A stretch of 44,649 nucleotides of DNA. Origin: Clostridia bacterium. GTDB lineage: Bacteria; Bacillota; Clostridia; TANB77; UBA1234. The position numbers and the translations under genes are program-made. Location of the stretch: positions 1 through 44,649 of the forward strand of contig JAFUGC010000017.1 of the NCBI GenBank assembly GCA_017469565.1, given 5' to 3'. The notes under the pieces are model-generated. The model searched no databases. It worked only from the letters and a program-made list of their open reading frames with translations, and was not told the DNA's origin. Shown here piece by piece: positions 9,345 through 18,139 of the stretch. Positions within the stretch are counted from its first letter, which is position 1. Every line of letters starts with the position of its first letter.

Positions 9345-9878
9345 TTAGCTATTTTGACTCACTGAAAACCCTTCATCAATGGCAACATTTTTGGTATTTT
9401 TGATAATCTTTTTGGTAGAGGCTGAAATTTTAGGAATAGAATACAAAATAGAATCCGTTGCCTTTTTAATTGCCGTCTGGTAATCCTTATTTCTAGTAGC
9501 AAGAGCAGCACTTTTGGCATCATTATATACCGAATAATTCCATTTATATTTTTTCTTAAAAAATTCCCTAAGTGAGCTATCTAACAGCTCTTCTCCAACT
9601 CTAAGAACAACTCTTGCTCCTTTTCCTACCATAGACTTTTTCGTATCCACTTTTAACCTATCTAATGCTACATCTGTAAGATTCTCAAATTTTTCAACTT
9701 CCTTTGACTTTTCTTTCGTAGTACTTTTTTTGCTATCCTTCACCTGTTCAATGCCAATAGTATTATCATCCTTTAAATAAAGTTTTAAGGTTAGACTTGC
9801 TTTTTCCAGTGTTTCCTTTAATTCATTATTCAGTTTTTCACTATCAAATGCCTCTTCTAAATTTCTTTCTACATTCAA
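9345..9878 (-). CDS. Hypothetical protein at the end of the VirB4/Tad locus
   Basis: A 177-residue, Lys- and Glu-rich, mainly helical soluble protein with no signal peptide and no motif I recognise. The first 80 residues look coiled-coil-like and low in complexity (KDSKKSTTKEKSKEVEKFE); the C-terminal half (about 85-170) is more regular. A GGAGAGGA site lies about 10 bases before the ATG. It is the last gene of the block that starts with the TrsD-like gene, 71 bases after the TadB-like gene, so it may be an accessory part of that machine. It does not resemble a prepilin. Confidence 0.6.
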   Translation of the reverse strand: MNVERNLEEAFDSEKLNNELKETLEKASLTLKLYLKDDNTIGIEQVKDSKKSTTKEKSKEVEKFENLTDVALDRLKVDTKKSMVGKGARVVLRVGEELLDSSLREFFKKKYKWNYSVYNDAKSAALATRNKDYQTAIKKATDSILYSIPKISASTKKIIKNTKNVAIDEGFSVSQNS

Positions 9879-9949
9879 TATCTTATCCTCTCCTCTCTTT
9901 TTGGAACGCTCTTTTTGAAATATCCCTAATTTTATCTCTCACTCTTCCA

Positions 9950-10888
9950 TTAATAATCTAACTTTTTCACACGCATTGAAAACCATAAAAGCCCCCACAT
10001 ACTGATAAAATTCCAGTAAAGAATTGCCATTCCAAAAAAGCTTTTTTGCATAATCAAATAATTTTCATAATTGCTCTTAATATAAGTCATATACACATAT
10101 AAATTCAGTATCATAAGAATCACCAAAACAAGCCTTGCACTCTTGGTCTCTTGCAATCTTTTATTTTTTTCATTTTGCAGTGCCTCTATCATTTTATAGT
10201 TTTTGTCAATTAATTCCGGAAAACTTCCCCCATATAAATAGCAATATTGTAAGTTCGAAAAGAAATCCCTAAATTTTGCAATAGAAATCTTTTCTTTCAA
10301 ATGTTCGATTGCAATTTCAAACTTCACCCCGCTTCCTAATTCAATGTTAAACTTCTTAATATATGTTTTTAACGGTTCCACAGTATCTACTTCTCTGAAC
10401 GCACTCGTAATATCATTGCTAATTTTGGTATAATTTTTAATTTGCAAAAGAAAATTCAAAAAAATTTTTTCGATTTTTTCTTCTTTATAGGTAGCCACAA
10501 AATTTAAAATGAGTGTGGGGATAAAAACACAAGGCAGTGAAACAATCAAAGATAACGTATGAAGTTTTAAAAATCCAAAAGCCACCTGATAGGCAAAAAT
10601 GGCAAAAGCAATTGAATAAAGAATCATTGCAATTGGATTCATCAAGATATTTCTTTTCACATTTGCCTTATCAATCAATAAGTTAATCTTATAAATAACA
10701 TTTAATTTTTGAGCAATCTTAATCTTTTTATTTTTTTCATAATTTTTAAGAAACTCCTCATAATATCTTTCGTTTTTCTCATTAATATAACGATTCACTT
10801 TCTCAAGGACTTTATTTTCTACCACTCTGTTCACACATTCATAAACAAAAACTGCAATACAACAGAATAACAAAACATTTAGCTCCAT
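9950..10888 (-). CDS. TadB/TadC-like inner-membrane platform protein (GspF family)
   Basis: About 312 residues. There is one N-terminal membrane segment (about 5-20), a basic cytoplasmic stretch, two membrane segments near 80-135, a cytoplasmic helical GspF-type domain (FLNFLLQIKNYTKISNDITSAF, then FFSNLQYCYLYGGSFPELID) and two C-terminal membrane segments. This topology is that of TadB/TadC, which form the membrane base against which the TadA ATPase works. I took the ATG at 10888; an earlier TTG would overlap the tadA-like stop. Only one such gene is present, whereas standard tad loci have both tadB and tadC. Confidence 0.72.
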   Translation of the reverse strand: MELNVLLFCCIAVFVYECVNRVVENKVLEKVNRYINEKNERYYEEFLKNYEKNKKIKIAQKLNVIYKINLLIDKANVKRNILMNPIAMILYSIAFAIFAYQVAFGFLKLHTLSLIVSLPCVFIPTLILNFVATYKEEKIEKIFLNFLLQIKNYTKISNDITSAFREVDTVEPLKTYIKKFNIELGSGVKFEIAIEHLKEKISIAKFRDFFSNLQYCYLYGGSFPELIDKNYKMIEALQNEKNKRLQETKSARLVLVILMILNLYVYMTYIKSNYENYLIMQKSFFGMAILYWNFISMWGLLWFSMRVKKLDY

Positions 10889-10905
10889 AAAAATCACTCT
10901 CCAAA

Positions 10906-12171
10906 CTAGCAACTCAAAGAAATTTTCTCTTTGATTCTTCCTATAGGCTCATTCAATGTCTTAAACCTTCCAATGGATTTTCCTCCTTCATATCTAGAAA
11001 CCTCGAACTCAAAAAGCGGATTGTATTCCACGTCATCCGTTTCAGGGTTATAAAGTACCTCAGAAATTTCATGCACCTTAAAATTTTTCATAAAAACCAC
11101 TAAATCCACGGACATTGCCAAAAGTTTTCTCAAATATTTATCCGTATAACTCTGTGCTTTCGCATCTCTTTTCATCAGTGTAACTAATCGATCAATCGTA
11201 TTTAAACTGCTATCAGAATGAACTGTGGCATATCCTCTGTGTCCGGTAGCAACTGCATCAAAAAACACCATTGCTTCTTCTCCTTTTAATTCTCCAATTA
11301 CTACAACATCATTAGACATAACAAGAGAATGGGCAGTCAGTTTAGCAAGTGTGATATTTTTATCATCTGCTCTATTCTTTAAAATTTCTCTCTGAATAAT
11401 GTTAGGATGCGAACTATATAGTTCTGCAGTCTCTTCATTTGAAGTAATAGAAAGATCCTCTGGAATTCTATTGATTAAATTTCTCATTAAAGTGGTCTTT
11501 CCGCTTCCTCCTTTGCCACTGATGATAATATTTCCTCCTGCTTTGATAGCATTCAATAAAAATTTATAAATTTCTAAATTAAACATTTCAATATCCGTAA
11601 AGCACAGTTCCTCCATGGACTGTAAATTGTTTGGTCTATGGATTCGAATGACAAGGTTAGGTGATACTACATTCACCGGTTCAATTCCAGCCTCAATACG
11701 CAAATTGTTTTTTCTATCACTCACCACCACAATGGGCGATTCGGTAGTAATTTTTCCATGATTTTTGAGAACACAATACCTCACAAAATTCAAAAAATCC
11801 TCTTCATTATAAAACGATTCCTTTGTCTTTTCCCAAACGCCATTTTTCTTAATGATAATATTATCAAACCTAGTGACACGAATATCTGAAACACTATTGT
11901 TATCAATATACTTTTGTAAAATATGATAACCAAAAAGTCTGTTTAAAATATCATTAATGGTGGAATCCGTATTCATATTGGCATAATCCTTATATACTTT
12001 TTCTTTCACAATATTTTCAACAACCTTCTTGTTCACATCTACATCGCTTAAATATTCTGAATAATTATTAATCAAAAATGAGATAATTTCGCTGATGGCA
12101 TCCCTTTTGCTAACATCTTGATTTTCTGAACTTTCTTTGAACGTTTCATTTTTTAGCGGATTAATTAGCAT
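10906..12171 (-). CDS. tadA: TadA/CpaF-type secretion ATPase (VirB11/GspE superfamily)
   Basis: A 421-residue hexameric motor ATPase. Visible motifs are Walker A GKGGSGKTT (219-227), the Asp-box region SNEETAEL, Walker B VVVIGELKGEEA and the His box GHRGYATVHSDS. The N-terminal domain carries the family segment GYHILQKYIDNNSVSDIRVT. Such ATPases power pilus assembly (Tad/Flp) or T4SS substrate transfer (VirB11). CpaF-type features (FKVHEISEVL end, N-terminal domain) and its TadZ neighbour favour Tad. Its start overlaps the tadZ-like stop by 11 bases, suggesting translational coupling. Confidence 0.88.
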   Translation of the reverse strand: MLINPLKNETFKESSENQDVSKRDAISEIISFLINNYSEYLSDVDVNKKVVENIVKEKVYKDYANMNTDSTINDILNRLFGYHILQKYIDNNSVSDIRVTRFDNIIIKKNGVWEKTKESFYNEEDFLNFVRYCVLKNHGKITTESPIVVVSDRKNNLRIEAGIEPVNVVSPNLVIRIHRPNNLQSMEELCFTDIEMFNLEIYKFLLNAIKAGGNIIISGKGGSGKTTLMRNLINRIPEDLSITSNEETAELYSSHPNIIQREILKNRADDKNITLAKLTAHSLVMSNDVVVIGELKGEEAMVFFDAVATGHRGYATVHSDSSLNTIDRLVTLMKRDAKAQSYTDKYLRKLLAMSVDLVVFMKNFKVHEISEVLYNPETDDVEYNPLFEFEVSRYEGGKSIGRFKTLNEPIGRIKEKISLSC

Positions 12172-13516
12172 TCATCATCACCCTTTCTTTATTTCCTGAT
12201 TTTCCAACAGGGATCCTATTGGTTTGAACCATATCCATGGGTCTTGCGGCAAACAATTTGCTAAAAAAGCTGACACGAGGGATATAATTAATGGATTCTA
12301 AAATTCTCGAATAAGATATTTCCAACTGTTCTTCTCCTTGTTTGATTCTTCCAATCAGTTCATAATTTTTAAGAATTCTTTTTACTACCTCACACTCAAT
12401 TCCATTGACATTTTCTTTGTTGATAATAACCTCTATTTTCTCTTTCCAAACGCCCCATGTATCCGTAAATATATCTAAAAGTTGTGCAGATTTTTTCATT
12501 GAGATATAATTGTTTTCTGTAACAAAAAATATTCTATTCGCCACCTGTAATGCCCATTTGGTAGAATCCAAAAAGATATTACTACTGGTATCAATGACGA
12601 TAAAATCATATCTTTCCTTTGCACATTCTAAAACCTTCTGATAATGCTCCTCACTCAATACATTTTGACAGTAATGTAGCGATGTGTTTCCTGTGAGTAC
12701 ATCTACATTTCCAATATCGATGACCAATTCATCAAACACATTCACATCAAATCTATTTTTAGAAATCAGTTCTGCGGCATAATTTAAACCACATTTTTTA
12801 TTTTCATCCATAACAATTTCTACATTTTGAGGAATCCTGTTAATTTCCAAAATCTCATCAATATTACCATATAGCGTGTCCAAATCTATAAGCAAAACCT
12901 TTGAAGTGGTCTTTCCTGCAAGCACCCTTGCAAAATTTGCTGCAATGGTTGATTTGCCTGAACCATTAATACCGCTAACTGCAATGATTTCTTGTTTTTG
13001 AGTGACCGTATTAGGAAAACTATTGCCCTGATAAGCAAGGGAAGTATCATAATTTTGATTTTTAGGTTCACTGACATTCATATACCCATGCGCAATATAT
13101 CTAGATGTTTCTGGCACCTCATTGTCTTTCTTGTTAGCTCGTTCATATTTCTTCCTGATGGGGTCTTCTCTACTAATAGCATCTATCATATCTGACATTT
13201 CCACCTCATCATCTAAATACACATCCGTAATATCACACTCCGCAAGCTTGCGTTTGGTTGATGCACTTAGTTCATCAGTCACAACAATGATTCTCATTGT
13301 CATATCATGTTTCCTTACCTTCTCAATAAAGTCCGTAAACTCAAATTGTCCCTGCAGTAATGCACTCACTACTAACACATCAAACTTTTCATTTGATAAG
13401 CTATCTAATACAGCTTCTTGATAAAATAAATCATCCTCATATACATCAAACTCTCGATATTTCTTTAATTCGCGGTTCAATGTATCATTTCCCATTGCTG
13501 TAATTACTTTTCTCAT
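12161..13516 (-). CDS. TadZ/CpaE-like ATPase (receiver-like plus MinD/ParA domain)
   Basis: A 451-residue protein. The first 115 residues resemble an atypical response-receiver fold (FDVLVVSALLQGQFEF, MRIIVVTDELSASTKRKLAE). After a linker, a MinD/ParA-type ATPase follows with the deviant Walker A GINGSGKST (182-190) and the segment KVLLIDLDTLYGNIDEIL. CpaE/TadZ proteins place the Tad machinery at its site in the cell. It lies 23 bases after the VirB4-like gene and overlaps tadA. The Walker A has Gly-Ser-Gly where ParA proteins usually have a signature Lys, as several TadZ proteins do. Confidence 0.8.
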   Translation of the reverse strand: MRKVITAMGNDTLNRELKKYREFDVYEDDLFYQEAVLDSLSNEKFDVLVVSALLQGQFEFTDFIEKVRKHDMTMRIIVVTDELSASTKRKLAECDITDVYLDDEVEMSDMIDAISREDPIRKKYERANKKDNEVPETSRYIAHGYMNVSEPKNQNYDTSLAYQGNSFPNTVTQKQEIIAVSGINGSGKSTIAANFARVLAGKTTSKVLLIDLDTLYGNIDEILEINRIPQNVEIVMDENKKCGLNYAAELISKNRFDVNVFDELVIDIGNVDVLTGNTSLHYCQNVLSEEHYQKVLECAKERYDFIVIDTSSNIFLDSTKWALQVANRIFFVTENNYISMKKSAQLLDIFTDTWGVWKEKIEVIINKENVNGIECEVVKRILKNYELIGRIKQGEEQLEISYSRILESINYIPRVSFFSKLFAARPMDMVQTNRIPVGKSGNKERVMMNAN

Positions 13517-13539
13517 TTACAATTCCCCCTCTTCATTGT

Positions 13540-15355
13540 TTAATTATCTTTACGATCCGTTGATATAAATTCATGTTCCTTTTTGGAAGCTTCTATATTG
13601 ACAACCACATGATTAGAGCCTGCATACAAAAGGCATGTACCACGCTTTATCGTTTGAATTTTGTACGTTTCCTCTTCCGACAAATTAATATTTTCTCTTA
13701 ATATCTTTAAATCGTTTTCCTCCAGCTGAAAAATTCCTTTAATGCTCGAGTTATTAATCACTCCTCTTCCGTATTTTCCATTTTCCAGCGCAAAGAAATC
13801 ACTGATATCCTGAGTAATAGCAGTTGCCGCTCCACCATACTTTCTAATGGTTTTAAACATTTTTAAAACAAAATTTGCCGTCTCTTCATTATCCGATATT
13901 AGCCTCCACACCTCATCTAGATAAATGATTTTTTTCTGTGCCCTTGAAATTCTTATCTTATCCCAAAAAAGATCGGTTATCACAAACATCACTCCCGGCA
14001 AATGCTCTTCGGGTGTCCCATAAATATCTGCCACAATAAATTGATTGGATAAGTCAATATTGGTATAACCATTGAGAAATTTCATGCTTCCGCTTACAAA
14101 AGGTTTCATCAAAGTGGCAATTCTTGATAGCTTTTTTTCTTTTATAATAATCTTATATAAATCCGAAAGAATTGGCATATCTTCTGGCTTTTTGAATCTT
14201 TTTCCGGACAAAAAACTCTTTTTCTTCACCTCCACATACAAACTCTCGTCCTCAAAGGTAATTTTCTTTTTGGCATAGCACTCAATGATTTTATCTTCTA
14301 AAATACTTTTTTCTTCATAAGTCATTTCGGGGAAAATCAGTGAAAAGAATGTATTCAGCTTAGTGATTTTATTTTGTAAAAAACCGTGCCCCCTCATACT
14401 TGATGCTTTCCCTAATTTCCATCACATTCACCACATTACCATTTTCAAAATTGATGATGGTACCACCTAGCTTTTGGCATATTTTAATATATTCTCTTTC
14501 GGGATCTATCACATATTGGGTAATGTTCATATATCTATTCCTAGCTACCATTAACTTTGTAAAATAAGATTTTCCAGAACCAGAAGTACCGATAATGCAC
14601 ATATTCGCATTCTTATATTTTTCAGAATCAAATCTATCCACCATGACAATAGATTTATTAAACTCATTGACACCAATGAGCACACCATACTCATCACATA
14701 ATTCGTTGGACAAAAATGGATATGTACTAACAAGTCCAGAAGTTAATACATTTCTTTTAATATATTTCTTTACCTCTAAATCATTTTTAAAGATTGGTAA
14801 ACACGAATGAAAGATATCTTCTTGACGAAAGGTTGCTTTTCTTGTTGTAAGACCAATGCCACTTGCAATTCCCTGCACTCTTTCGATATCCCTTTTTAGT
14901 TTTTGCTCTGAATCTGCATAAATAGAAATATAAATATAAATGTAATATAAATCATCTCCACCCACTTGGAGCTGTTTTCGAATATACTTTGCATCTTGGT
15001 AAGCGGTGGACATCAAATCACTATCTGCCTGATTTTCTCCTACATTCTTAATTTCAGATGCAGTATTTCCTATATAATAAGTGATTCTTTTGACCACCTC
15101 TGAAGTTGCTTTTCTCTCATAAAACATAGACAGTTGCAAATCAATTTCAAGCGATAAAATCTTATCCAAAAAAGTTCCATCCATCTCATTGGCATACCCT
15201 ATTACCATAAGACTTGCCAAATATTTCTGATCAGTAAGGATAAAATTTGGATTTGTATTATCCATTATTTGCGGATATATATCATATATTTGTGGAGATA
15301 TCTCTCCTTTTTGTTTGGGTAAAAAAGAATTTAATTTATTTGAAAAAAACTGCAC
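13540..15355 (-). CDS. VirB4/TrsE-like conjugation-type ATPase, frame broken by a +1 shift at CGGT
   Basis: VirB4-type ATPases energise type IV secretion. The gene is in two frames: 15355..14387 (323 codons) and 14385..13540 (281 residues). The first part has the N-terminal VirB4 domain and Walker A GTSGSGKS (256-262), followed by VIDPEREY; the second has Walker B IIYLDEVW, then the AITQDISDFF and GTCLLY segments expected further on in VirB4/TraE proteins. Frame 0 reads GCA CGG TTT and stops after three more codons. Skipping C14386 gives GCA GGT TTT and yields one 604-residue protein of normal VirB4 length. The start is GTG after AAGGGAA. A second ATG in the downstream frame at 14397 with a weak upstream AGGGA could alternatively start a separate C-terminal protein, but each half alone lacks an essential ATPase motif. 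Confidence 0.82.
14383..14386 (-). other. CGGT +1 frameshift site in the virB4-like gene
   Basis: The minus-strand context is GGG GCA C GGT TTT TTA. Omitting C14386 inserts Gly324 and joins the two frames. A run of five G just upstream (14389..14393) is an alternative place for an indel, which would give His in place of Ala at one position. Confidence 0.65.
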
Positions 15356-15393
15356 GAGCTTTCCCTTACTTTCCTTTTATTTTTGCTCGCTCC

Positions 15394-15891
15394 CTAAGAT
15401 ATTTGTGGTAAGAATTTTTTGAAACAAACTTTAAAAATTTCAACTATTTCATCATTATTGCATATCTTAATCATATTGCCACAACTTTCTAGCCCCTCTT
15501 TTATTTTACTAATTTTATTTTCTCGATCATTTTCATTTGTTTTCATAGCAATATAAAATTTGCGTGAAATACTGCCTCTCACTTCAGATATTTCATTCAC
15601 AAAACTTATATAATCTTTTGCCATATCCGCAAGCGCCGGCTCATATAAAATACATTTTTCAATTTCCTTGATATGTTTTTTGGCATCTGCCTTTTGCGTT
15701 TGCACAAAAATTTGAATGTCAAAATCACACTGTTTCAAGAAGTATTGATAAGATTCTAAAATACTATTTTGCTCCGCTTGCGATTTGAGTTTAAAGTTAA
15801 TAGGCTCTACATTCAAAATCACAATTTCATTGCCATTCTTTAAATAGACTCTATTATTTTTAATTTCTTTCATCAGAATGATTTCTTCCAT
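15394..15891 (-). CDS. TrsD/TraC-like T4SS component preceding VirB4
   Basis: About 165 residues. The central part (VYLKNGNEIVILNVEPINF, then LKSQAEQNSILESYQYFLK and FDIQIFVQTQKAD) follows the pattern of the short TrsD/TraC-type proteins that precede VirB4 (TrsE) in Gram-positive conjugation loci and correspond to the VirB4 N-terminal domain. No membrane segment is present. The start is uncertain: an ATG at 15891 is given, though the frame is open to 15939 and a further ATG occurs six codons in. It is the first gene of the VirB4/Tad block, 38 bases before the VirB4-like gene. Assignment is by sequence pattern and position only. Confidence 0.6.
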   Translation of the reverse strand: MEEIILMKEIKNNRVYLKNGNEIVILNVEPINFKLKSQAEQNSILESYQYFLKQCDFDIQIFVQTQKADAKKHIKEIEKCILYEPALADMAKDYISFVNEISEVRGSISRKFYIAMKTNENDRENKISKIKEGLESCGNMIKICNNDEIVEIFKVCFKKFLPQIS

Positions 15892-15954
15892 GTCCTTTTC
15901 AATTTCAAAAATAAGCTTCACTTCCTTTCTCTGTACCAAAAAACATAATAAAAA

Positions 15955-16002
15955 GGGGCATAACTCTACTGCAATATCACTATTCCAGTATCATTACCCC
16001 CC
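15955..16002 (-). terminator. Probable terminator after rsmI
   Basis: On the minus strand an imperfect stem closes with GGGG/CCCC and contains TACTG/CAGTA inside, followed by TTTTTATT. It lies between the rsmI stop and the TrsD-like gene and would separate the two transcripts. Confidence 0.5.
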
Positions 16003-16047
16003 AAAGTTATTTTACTAACATCATAATAAACGCATTTTTTTATTTAG

Positions 16048-16896
16048 TCAATCTAAACCGTTCGACAAATTTCGACAGTGAACAATCTCCTTATAGACTT
16101 CCGACTTAGAAATTCCCTTTTTCTTAGCAACTAACTTCATTGCTTCTTTTTTATCATACCCCTCTTTCAAGTACATATCCATAAGTTCTTGCACTGTTTC
16201 TAAAACAACCTCCTCTTTTTTAGGTGCCCCTTCTAATACAATCACAAACTCTCCCTTTACTTCATTTTCCTCATAATAGGAAATTGCCTCATCTATGCTC
16301 AGTCTTAAAAACTCCTCATGTATTTTGGTTACTTCTCTTGCAAGCACAATCCTTCTTTCTCCTCCAAAAGCTTCCTTCAAATCTGCCAATGTTCTTTTCA
16401 ACTTATGCGGTGCCTCATAAAAAAGCATTGTTCGTTCTTCGTCTTTTAATACGGCAAGCCTTTCTTTTCTTGTTCTCTTATTGATAGATAAAAAGCCTTC
16501 AAAAACAAATTTGGTAGTATCAAATCCAGAGCATATAAGAGCCTGAATACAAGCAACGCTGCCAGGAATTGGTACAATAGCAATATCATGTTTGATTAAT
16601 AGCCTTACTAAGTCTTCACCAGGATCAGAAATGGCAGGCGTTCCAGCATCCGAAACCAAAGCAAGATTTTTTCCTTCTTCTAAAAGTGATAGCACATATT
16701 CTGCCTTGACACCTTCATTGTGTCTATAAAAACTAATCATTGGCTTTTGAATGTCATAATGATTTAAAAGCTTGATTGTTTTTCTGGTATCCTCCGCTAA
16801 TATTAAATCCACTTCTTTTAATGTTCTAATTGCTCTAAACGTTATGTCTTCCAAATTTCCAATTGGAGTTGCTACTAAATATAATGTTCCTTTCAT
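16048..16896 (-). CDS. rsmI: 16S rRNA 2'-O-methyltransferase RsmI
   Basis: About 282 residues. RsmI methylates the 2'-O of C1402 in 16S rRNA using S-adenosylmethionine. Family signatures are the start MKGTLYLVATPIGNLEDITFRAI, LILAEDTRKT, LVSDAGTPAISDPG, PIPGSVACIQAL, and FYEAPHKLKRTL. The ATG at 16896 is chosen because AGGAGG lies 6 bases upstream and the family begins exactly here; the frame stays open further upstream inside the previous gene. It starts 10 bases after the trmN6 stop, matching the yabB...yabC order of Bacillus. Confidence 0.96.
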   Translation of the reverse strand: MKGTLYLVATPIGNLEDITFRAIRTLKEVDLILAEDTRKTIKLLNHYDIQKPMISFYRHNEGVKAEYVLSLLEEGKNLALVSDAGTPAISDPGEDLVRLLIKHDIAIVPIPGSVACIQALICSGFDTTKFVFEGFLSINKRTRKERLAVLKDEERTMLFYEAPHKLKRTLADLKEAFGGERRIVLAREVTKIHEEFLRLSIDEAISYYEENEVKGEFVIVLEGAPKKEEVVLETVQELMDMYLKEGYDKKEAMKLVAKKKGISKSEVYKEIVHCRNLSNGLD

Positions 16897-16906
16897 GCTA
16901 TTCCTC

Positions 16907-17641
16907 CTATTTACCTTCAAATTCATAGAGTTCATTCGTATAATTTCCATTCTCATCATATACATATAATGGCTTTTCAAACTTCAAGAAAACACCACCA
17001 TTTTTTGTCCCTTCAATCAATACAATATTAGCCACCTTGCCAACCGAAGGATATACAAACTTGATTCTTTTAGGCTCTATATGATATTGCCTCATCAGGC
17101 AAAAGATATCTACTAACCTTTCTGGTCTATGCACCATATAAAAGCTACCATTTGTTTTTAATATTCTCGATGCTTCTTTTATCACATCTTCTAATGTACA
17201 ATATATTTCATGCCTGGCAACTGTTAAAGCATCCACCTCATTCATGATTCCGCTGCCTTTCTTCTTATATGGAGGATTAACGGTGACACTATCTACAGTT
17301 CCCGGTCTTATCTCCCTATTTAACAAATTTAAATCCTTATGAATAATTTCAATTCTATCTTCTATCCCATTTAATAAAACACTTCTTCTGGCCATATCTG
17401 CATATTCTTCTTGTATTTCCACACCGGCGATTTTCTTGGCATTCGTTTTTCCTGACAATAGTATCGGGATAATTCCAGTCCCTGTACACAAATCAACCAC
17501 AAAATCGGAACGTTTCATCCCCTTTGCAAAATTCGCAAGAAGAACGGCATCAATTCCAAATCGAAAACCATTGATATTTTGAATAATTTTTAAATCTTTC
17601 CATTGTAAATCATCAATTCTTTCATTATTTTTAAGTTCCAT
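16907..17641 (-). CDS. tRNA1(Val) adenine-37 N6-methyltransferase, TrmN6 type
   Basis: About 244 residues, a class I S-adenosylmethionine methyltransferase. It shows the SAM-binding motif VVDLCTGTGIIPILLS and the N6-adenine catalytic motif NPPYKKKGSG. The N-terminal QNINGFRFGIDAVLLANF and C-terminal HRPERLVDIFCLMRQYHIEPKRI are typical of the YabB/TrmN6 group. I prefer the ATG at 17641, after AAAAGGA, to one six codons upstream that has no site. Position directly before rsmI supports the assignment. Exact target base is by family inference. Confidence 0.88.
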   Translation of the reverse strand: MELKNNERIDDLQWKDLKIIQNINGFRFGIDAVLLANFAKGMKRSDFVVDLCTGTGIIPILLSGKTNAKKIAGVEIQEEYADMARRSVLLNGIEDRIEIIHKDLNLLNREIRPGTVDSVTVNPPYKKKGSGIMNEVDALTVARHEIYCTLEDVIKEASRILKTNGSFYMVHRPERLVDIFCLMRQYHIEPKRIKFVYPSVGKVANIVLIEGTKNGGVFLKFEKPLYVYDENGNYTNELYEFEGK

Positions 17642-17696
17642 ATACTTGTTCCTTTTCATATAATATACAAATTAGTTTTTTAAGGATGTGATTTTC

Positions 17697-17858
17697 ATGA
17701 GATGCCCTTGCCCTTATCCCCAAAAAAATTCTAAACTTTCTAATTATTCCAATTATCTCTCTAATATCCGCTCATCATTGAACAGTGTGGAGCATTTTTT
17801 GAACTGTCTTTGCCAATACCAAAAATATAGAAAATTTTACAACAACTGGTTACGCTAA
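17697..17858 (+). CDS. Possible 53-residue orphan small protein
   Basis: On the plus strand an ATG preceded by AAGGATGTGAT opens a 53-codon ORF starting MRCPCPYPQKNSKLSNYSNYL and ending YNNWLR. It has a CPCP motif near the N-terminus and CLC near the middle, no membrane segment and no family I know. It runs against the flanking minus-strand genes and shares a two-way terminator with the ferredoxin gene. Evidence is the ribosome binding site, the terminator and an otherwise empty 260-base gap; it could still be a chance ORF. Confidence 0.4.
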   Translation: MRCPCPYPQKNSKLSNYSNYLSNIRSSLNSVEHFLNCLCQYQKYRKFYNNWLR

Positions 17859-17875
17859 ACGAAAACAGAAAATAG

Positions 17876-17904
17876 AAGGCCGCATAAAAAACATAAGCGG
17901 CCTT
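17876..17904. terminator. Terminator after the ferredoxin gene, possibly bidirectional
   Basis: A perfect 8-bp GC-rich stem (AAGGCCGC / GCGGCCTT) with a 13-base loop. On the minus strand it lies 18 bases after the ferredoxin stop and is followed by a T-rich tract. On the plus strand it follows the 53-codon ORF. Confidence 0.75.
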
Positions 17905-17922
17905 AAAAGTCATGTATAAAAA

Positions 17923-18093
17923 TTACTCATGTTCTGGAGCAGAAACTGGACAAACACCAGCGCAAGTTCCACATTCAATACATTGTGCTTCGTCTATACA
18001 ATACTTTGTGTCCTCTTCTGCTATACAAGAAACAGGGCAGCTAGCTGCACAAGCTCCACATTTAATACATGAATCACTTATTTTATATGCCAT
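17923..18093 (-). CDS. 2[4Fe-4S] ferredoxin
   Basis: A 56-residue protein with two complete clostridial ferredoxin cluster motifs, CIKCGACAASCP (from residue 9) and CIECGTCAGVCP (from residue 38), with spacing C-x2-C-x2-C-x3-C-P in both. It is a small soluble low-potential electron carrier and could serve the pyruvate:ferredoxin oxidoreductase encoded further on. A strong AGGAGGTGA site lies 7 bases before the ATG. It sits 46 bases after ricT and before a terminator, in the place where Bacillus has yabA between ricT and trmN6. Confidence 0.95.
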   Translation of the reverse strand: MAYKISDSCIKCGACAASCPVSCIAEEDTKYCIDEAQCIECGTCAGVCPVSAPEHE

Positions 18094-18139
18094 CCTAATT
18101 CACCTCCTTGCCATAAATAAATTTCTAAACAAATTCCTT

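Noticed and set aside
16897-16980. Longer N-terminus for RsmI inside the trmN6 gene
   Set aside because: The family begins at MKGTLYLVATPIGN and a strong ribosome binding site precedes that ATG; the upstream extension overlaps trmN6 coding sequence.
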